A stretch of 64,000 nucleotides of DNA from Halobacillus litoralis (lineage in GTDB: Bacteria; Bacillota; Bacilli; Bacillales; Halobacillaceae), in assembly GCF_009856355.1 (NCBI RefSeq), contig NZ_WMEW01000005.1:124001-188000 (forward strand), written 5' to 3'. The notes beneath the pieces are model-generated. The model was not told the origin of the DNA and did no database searches. It saw nothing but the letters and a program-made list of their open reading frames with translations. Shown here piece by piece: positions 60,174 through 64,000 of this stretch (positions are counted from its first letter, which is position 1; every line of letters begins with the position of its first letter). Made by a program: the position numbers and the translations under genes.

Positions 60174-61790
60174 ATGTTAACAGTAAATAACGTAGGGCTT
60201 CGATTCGGTGACCAGAAGCTGTTCGAAGACGTCAATATAAAATTCACCCCTGGTAACTGCTACGGGTTAATCGGGGCTAACGGAGCAGGTAAATCCACAT
60301 TCCTGAAAATCTTGAGCGGAGAAATTGAACCACAAATCGGAGATGTCAGTCTGAAAAAAGATCAGCGTTTGGCTGTCCTGAAACAGAACCACTTCGAATA
60401 CGATGAATACCAGGTGCTTGAAACGGTCATTATGGGCCACACACGTCTGTATGAAGTGATGAAAGAGAAAGACGCCATCTATATGAAGGGCGATTTCTCT
60501 GAGGAGGACGGCATGCGTGCGGCTGAGCTGGAAGGTGAATTCGCAGAAATGAACGGCTGGGAAGCGGATTCCGATGCGGCCCGCCTTCTTAAAGGACTTG
60601 GAATCGGCGAAGATCTTCAAACGAAACAGATGAGTGAGCTTGCCGGTTCGGAAAAAGTTAAAGTCCTTCTGGCCCAGGCCTTGTTCGGCAATCCTGATGT
60701 TCTTCTTCTCGATGAGCCTACCAACCACCTGGACATTAAAGCAATCCAGTGGCTTGAGGATTTCCTGATCGACTTTGAAAACACTGTCATCGTCGTTTCC
60801 CATGACCGTCACTTCCTGAACAACGTATGTACACACATCGCTGACCTTGACTTCGGTAAGATCCAGGTTTATGTCGGAAACTATGACTTCTGGTACGAGT
60901 CCAGCCAGCTCGCCATGAAGATGGCACAGGAGCAGAATAAGAAGAAGGAAGAAAAGATCAAGGATCTCAAAGAGTTCGTTGCCCGGTTCAGCGCCAACGC
61001 TTCCAAGTCGAAGCAGGCGACGTCCAGGAAAAAACTATTGGATAAGATCACCCTGGACGATATCCAGCCTTCCTCCCGTAAGTATCCTTATATTGCCTTC
61101 CAGGCAGACAGGGAAATCGGAAATGACCTGCTGACGGTGAAAAACCTGTCAAAAACCATTGATGGTGTGAAAGTGCTGGATAACATCAGCTTCACATTGA
61201 ACAAAGATGATAAAGTCGCTCTTGTTGGGGCCAACGAAGTAGCTAAGTCCACGTTGTTCCAAATTCTGATGGGTGAAATCGAACCGGATGAAGGCAGCTA
61301 TAAGTGGGGAGTAACGACATCCCAGAGCTATTTCCCTAAAGACAACTCCGAGTTTTTCGACTCCGAACTCAGTCTGGTGGAGTGGCTTCGCCAGTATTCT
61401 CCAGAAGATGAAACGGAAACGTTCCTGCGCGGCTTCCTTGGCCGTATGCTGTTCTCAGGCGAAGAAGCATTGAAGAAAGCAAACGTCTTGTCCGGTGGAG
61501 AAAAAGTCCGCTGCATGCTTTCTAAGATGATGCTGTCAGGGGCTAATGTTCTTCTGTTGGATGAACCAACGAACCACCTGGATCTTGAGTCCATTACAGC
61601 GTTGAACAAAGGATTGATCAATTTCAAAGGCTCTGTCATTTTTGCCTCTCACGACCATGAATTTATCCAGACCATCGCCAATCGGATTATCGAATTGACT
61701 CCGAGCGGCCTTGTCGATAAGGAAATGACGTACGATGAGTATTTGAATGATCCTGAAATTCAAAAACAAGTCGCTGCTCAATACGCATAA
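60174..61790 (+). CDS. ykpA: ABC-F ATPase, YkpA subfamily
   Basis: 538 residues, two ABC domains without membrane part. Domain 1: Walker A GANGAGKST, signature LAGSEKVKVLL (altered), Walker B LLLDEPTNHLD. Linker KKKEEKIKDLKEFVARFSANASKSKQATSRKK. Domain 2: Walker A GANEVAKST (altered), signature LSGGEKVRCML, Walker B LLLDEPTNHLD. ABC-F proteins act on the ribosome, for translation quality control or antibiotic protection; the role of YkpA is not settled. ATG 60174 has GGAGG 8 nt upstream. Confidence 0.93.
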   Translation: MLTVNNVGLRFGDQKLFEDVNIKFTPGNCYGLIGANGAGKSTFLKILSGEIEPQIGDVSLKKDQRLAVLKQNHFEYDEYQVLETVIMGHTRLYEVMKEKDAIYMKGDFSEEDGMRAAELEGEFAEMNGWEADSDAARLLKGLGIGEDLQTKQMSELAGSEKVKVLLAQALFGNPDVLLLDEPTNHLDIKAIQWLEDFLIDFENTVIVVSHDRHFLNNVCTHIADLDFGKIQVYVGNYDFWYESSQLAMKMAQEQNKKKEEKIKDLKEFVARFSANASKSKQATSRKKLLDKITLDDIQPSSRKYPYIAFQADREIGNDLLTVKNLSKTIDGVKVLDNISFTLNKDDKVALVGANEVAKSTLFQILMGEIEPDEGSYKWGVTTSQSYFPKDNSEFFDSELSLVEWLRQYSPEDETETFLRGFLGRMLFSGEEALKKANVLSGGEKVRCMLSKMMLSGANVLLLDEPTNHLDLESITALNKGLINFKGSVIFASHDHEFIQTIANRIIELTPSGLVDKEMTYDEYLNDPEIQKQVAAQYA

Positions 61791-61797
61791 ACACTTG

Positions 61798-61826
61798 AAA
61801 GCCTGTCAAAAGACAGGCTTTTTTTC
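61798..61826 (+). terminator. ykpA terminator
   Basis: AAAGCCTGTC and GACAGGCTTT with an AAAA loop, followed by TTTT. Confidence 0.92.
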
Positions 61827-61960
61827 TGCTTTTTCTGCCTTGATCTTCTATCCTTTCGACCTCCACTATGACCTAAAACCCCTTGATTACCTGCATATGT
61901 GTGGCGAATTTTGTCTATAACCCCCATTTTTCATCGGAAAGACGCAGTTTTCCTGAACGT

Positions 61961-61977
61961 TGTAATGACAGTGAAAT
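61961..61977 (+). promoter_or_regulatory. Candidate WalR site upstream of yocH
   Basis: TGTAAT, 5 nt, TGAAAT: one base from the WalR direct-repeat consensus TGTWAH-N5-TGTWAH. It is about 140 nt before the yocH start. A GATCAC / GTGATC inverted repeat lies downstream at about 62060-62086. The remainder of 61827-62113 shows no gene. Confidence 0.45.
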
Positions 61978-62113
61978 ATAGATGTTACGTTTGCAATGAA
62001 ACTGTTGCTTGTTTGTTCTTAATTTCTACGAAAAATCTGGTAATCTAGTAATTGTGAATTGATCACATCAAAAAATACAAAGTGATCGAACAAACAAGGG
62101 GAGGCACTATCCT

Positions 62114-62980
62114 ATGAAAAAAACTGTATTTTCTGTTGCAGCGACCGTAGCCTTGACTGGAGCATTTGCCACATCTGTAAGTGCTCACGAATCTGAACAA
62201 TATTCCGTCAACAAAGGGGATACTCTTTGGAGCATCTCTCAAAAATATAATGTATCCGTCAATAACTTGAAATCATGGAACGATCTAAATTCCAATCTTA
62301 TTTATCCAAGTCAAACACTTGCCGTATCTAACGCACACAGCAATCAAGCATCTACTTCTACTACTAAATCTTCGAACGCATCCACGTACACGGTTAAATC
62401 CGGAGATACGTTGTTCGCGATCAGCCAAAAATTCAATATTTCCGTCGATCAGCTGATGGCTTGGAACAACTTATCTTCCACTCTCATCTACCCAGGGGAA
62501 CAATTCAAGGTGGACGGACAAAAAGCAGCAGAGACATCTACAGCTCCTGCTGAAGAAAGCACAGCCAAGTCCAGTGAAAGCAGTCAGAAATCAAGCAGCT
62601 CCAGCAATGCCTCTGCTAAAGAAACATCTGCTGAGTCCACAGAAGCTGTGCAGGCAAACACAAATAAAGGAACAAGCAATGATGTTGTCAAAGAAATTAC
62701 AGCAGAAGCAACAGCTTACACGGCAAACTGCACAGGCTGCAGTGGTGTGACAGCAACAGGTATTGATCTGAATGCGAATCCAAACCAAAAAGTCATTGCC
62801 GTAGACCCGAACGTAATTCCACTTGGTTCCAAAGTATATGTAGAAGGCTATGGAACAGCTATCGCTGGTGATACCGGCGGCGCCATCAACGGAAACCGCG
62901 TCGACCTTTATATGCAGGACCGTGGAGATGCGCTTGACTTTGGACGTCAGACGGTCAAAGTACAGGTACTTGCGGACTAA
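62114..62980 (+). CDS. yocH: Secreted LysM-LysM-3D cell wall protein, YocH-like
   Basis: 288 residues. Signal peptide to about residue 24 (ATVALTGAFATSVSA), LysM 1 (YSVNKGDTLWSISQKYNVS), LysM 2 (YTVKSGDTLFAISQKFNIS), a Ser/Ala/Thr-rich linker, then a C-terminal 3D domain with ATAYTANCTGCSG, GDTGGAI and the catalytic Asp pair in VDLYMQDRGDAL. The domain order and length equal B. subtilis YocH, a muramidase-like hydrolase made in growing cells under WalRK. GGGGAGGC precedes the ATG. Confidence 0.92.
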   Translation: MKKTVFSVAATVALTGAFATSVSAHESEQYSVNKGDTLWSISQKYNVSVNNLKSWNDLNSNLIYPSQTLAVSNAHSNQASTSTTKSSNASTYTVKSGDTLFAISQKFNISVDQLMAWNNLSSTLIYPGEQFKVDGQKAAETSTAPAEESTAKSSESSQKSSSSSNASAKETSAESTEAVQANTNKGTSNDVVKEITAEATAYTANCTGCSGVTATGIDLNANPNQKVIAVDPNVIPLGSKVYVEGYGTAIAGDTGGAINGNRVDLYMQDRGDALDFGRQTVKVQVLAD

Positions 62981-62997
62981 TCATAGAGTTATTGGAG

Positions 62998-63036
62998 AAA
63001 GACCTTTTCAGTTCAGCTGAAAAGGTCTTTTTTCTT
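62998..63036 (+). terminator. yocH terminator
   Basis: AAAGACCTTTTCAG and CTGAAAAGGTCTTT form a 14-bp stem, followed by TTTTCTTTT. Confidence 0.92.
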
Positions 63037-63096
63037 TTATGTATGAAGGCTTATTGATAGACTTAAAACATCTTACATTTAGAAAGGAGAGTTATC

Positions 63097-64000
63097 ATGA
63101 AAGCGATTGTACATGAAGGGAAAGAGGGTCTTGCAGGTCTGAAGGTGAAGCCTATGGAGGAAAAAGAGCCCGCAGGCTTTGAAGTCAAAGTCCGGATACA
63201 TACAGCAGGAATGAACCGGAGAGATCTGGCTGTCGCTTCAAAAAGGCATAAGGCGGAAGATCCAGCTGTTATTTTGGGTTCAGATGCTGCCGGAGTCGTA
63301 GAGGAAACAGGATCAGAGGTGACCCGTTTTAAGAAAGGGGACGAAGTGATTATCAATCCAGGGCTCGGATGGAAGGAAAATAGTGATGTTCCACCGGAAG
63401 GTTTTGAGATTGTCGGTTTTCCTGGTCATGGGACATTTGCTGAAACTTACATAAGTACAGAAGACCATCTGGAGATGAAACCGAAGCACTTATCCATGGA
63501 GGAAGCGGGGGTTCTGGCACTGGCAGCATTGACGGCCTACAGAGCTTTGTTTACTAGAGGAAGAGCAAAGGAAGGAGATACAGTGATGCTTCCGGGAATC
63601 GGCGGGGGCGTTTTGACGTATGCGCTCAAATTCGCCAAGGCCGAAGGGGCCAGGGTTATCGTTACATCACGTTCCAGTGAGAAGCTGAAGCAGGCCCTTG
63701 ATGCGGGAGCGGATAAAGCCATTCTCACAGATTCAGACTGGAGTGAGGAGCTGGCCGATGAGCGGATTGATTTATTGATTGAAAGCATTGGAGCAGCTAC
63801 GTTCCATCAATCGCTTCGTACCGTCCGCAAAGGAGGGACGATTGTCACTTTCGGATCGAGCACGGAGGATGAGGTAAGCTTGAACCTTCGAGAATTCTTT
63901 TACGGACAGTATAATCTGCTCGGGTCGACGATGGGAAGTGCGGAAGAGCTGAGAGCGATGCTTGCTTTCATCGAACGTCACAACATCCATCCTGAAGTCG
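63097..64000 (+). CDS. Medium-chain dehydrogenase/reductase, YogA-like (3' end outside window)
   Basis: The frame runs from ATG 63097 (AAAGGAGA upstream) to the window edge, 301 residues seen. GroES-like catalytic fold (HTAGMNRRDLAVASKR, ILGSDAAGVVEETGSEVTRFKKGDEVIINPG) and NAD(P)-binding domain (GIGGGVLTYALKFAKAEGARVIVTSRSSEKL). The usual zinc-binding Cys after the N-terminal Gly is Ser (GSD), so this is a zinc-free quinone-oxidoreductase-like enzyme. The substrate is unknown. Confidence 0.9.
   Translation, partial: MKAIVHEGKEGLAGLKVKPMEEKEPAGFEVKVRIHTAGMNRRDLAVASKRHKAEDPAVILGSDAAGVVEETGSEVTRFKKGDEVIINPGLGWKENSDVPPEGFEIVGFPGHGTFAETYISTEDHLEMKPKHLSMEEAGVLALAALTAYRALFTRGRAKEGDTVMLPGIGGGVLTYALKFAKAEGARVIVTSRSSEKLKQALDAGADKAILTDSDWSEELADERIDLLIESIGAATFHQSLRTVRKGGTIVTFGSSTEDEVSLNLREFFYGQYNLLGSTMGSAEELRAMLAFIERHNIHPEV

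Noticed and set aside
61827-62113. c-di-AMP (ydaO) riboswitch before the cell-wall gene yocH
   Set aside because: The leader lacks the conserved blocks of that class and is too short; only small inverted repeats are seen.

Overview
This 64 kb window is a chromosomal segment of a low-GC, endospore-forming Gram-positive bacterium of the Bacillaceae. The evidence is gene order (birA-panBCD-dinG-ypmA-ypmB-aspB-asnS-dnaD-nth / ponA-recU / sspM-yppE / cdd / cotD-ypsA-gpsB-rnpB-ypsC, then bpsAB, thyA-dfrA, tatA-tatC, sbcDC), three spore-related genes (sspM, cotD, yqfQ), and strong AGGAGG-type ribosome binding sites with frequent TTG and GTG starts. The very acidic extracellular tail of PBP1 would fit a moderately halophilic genus of the Halobacillus type. 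That genus-level guess is inference. No rRNA, tRNA, prophage or CRISPR array was seen; the only RNA gene is rnpB.

Layout. 1-8.8 kb: end of birA, pantothenate genes panBCD, dinG, ypmA, ypmB, aspB and asnS, all on +. 8.8-17.9 kb: dnaD and nth (+), ponA-recU (-), the tiny spore gene sspM (-), a short coiled-coil gene and yppE (+), and a large RND exporter (-) with a palindrome on its promoter. 18-23.2 kb: cdd, a 466-bp MITE-like element sitting in the cdd terminator with an 8-bp target duplication, cotD with a 45-bp repeat, ypsA, gpsB, rnpB, an rRNA methyltransferase gene, and a decayed IS1182-type transposase. 23.2-30.1 kb: M32 carboxypeptidase, a lipoprotein, an SDR enzyme, the alkylpyrone pair bpsAB, a Fur-box small membrane protein, an RNase H homologue, a queuosine-precursor transporter behind a preQ1-like element, and a cold-shock gene.

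30.4-37 kb: one-carbon and folate genes (fhs, thyA, dfrA) with a DUF72 gene, an HD-domain gene and mobA, then two tatA genes and tatC. 37.1-42.5 kb: yozE, sbcD, sbcC and ung for DNA maintenance. 42.5-49.8 kb: yqfQ, msrAB, a TetR regulator, an mhqD-like esterase, amidohydrolase, phosphatase, ferredoxin, SDR and acylphosphatase. 49.9-53.6 kb: a tightly packed four-gene run in which three products belong to amide-bond or gamma-glutamyl enzyme families and the fourth is an alpha/beta hydrolase. 53.7-64 kb: dynA, a Cu/Zn SOD without export signal, csp, ydjO, DUF2252, ykpA, yocH and a truncated oxidoreductase.

Most genes are ordinary core genes. The points that deserve a second look are regulatory or structural: the MITE-like element with two inverted 122-bp copies whose outer stems differ but still pair; two similar 18-bp palindromes upstream of two separate detoxification-type genes; a preQ1-I-like leader on the transporter; a hairpin hiding the Shine-Dalgarno of bpsA; a Fur box on a 59-codon gene; and the compact hydrolase operon at 49.9-53.6 kb.
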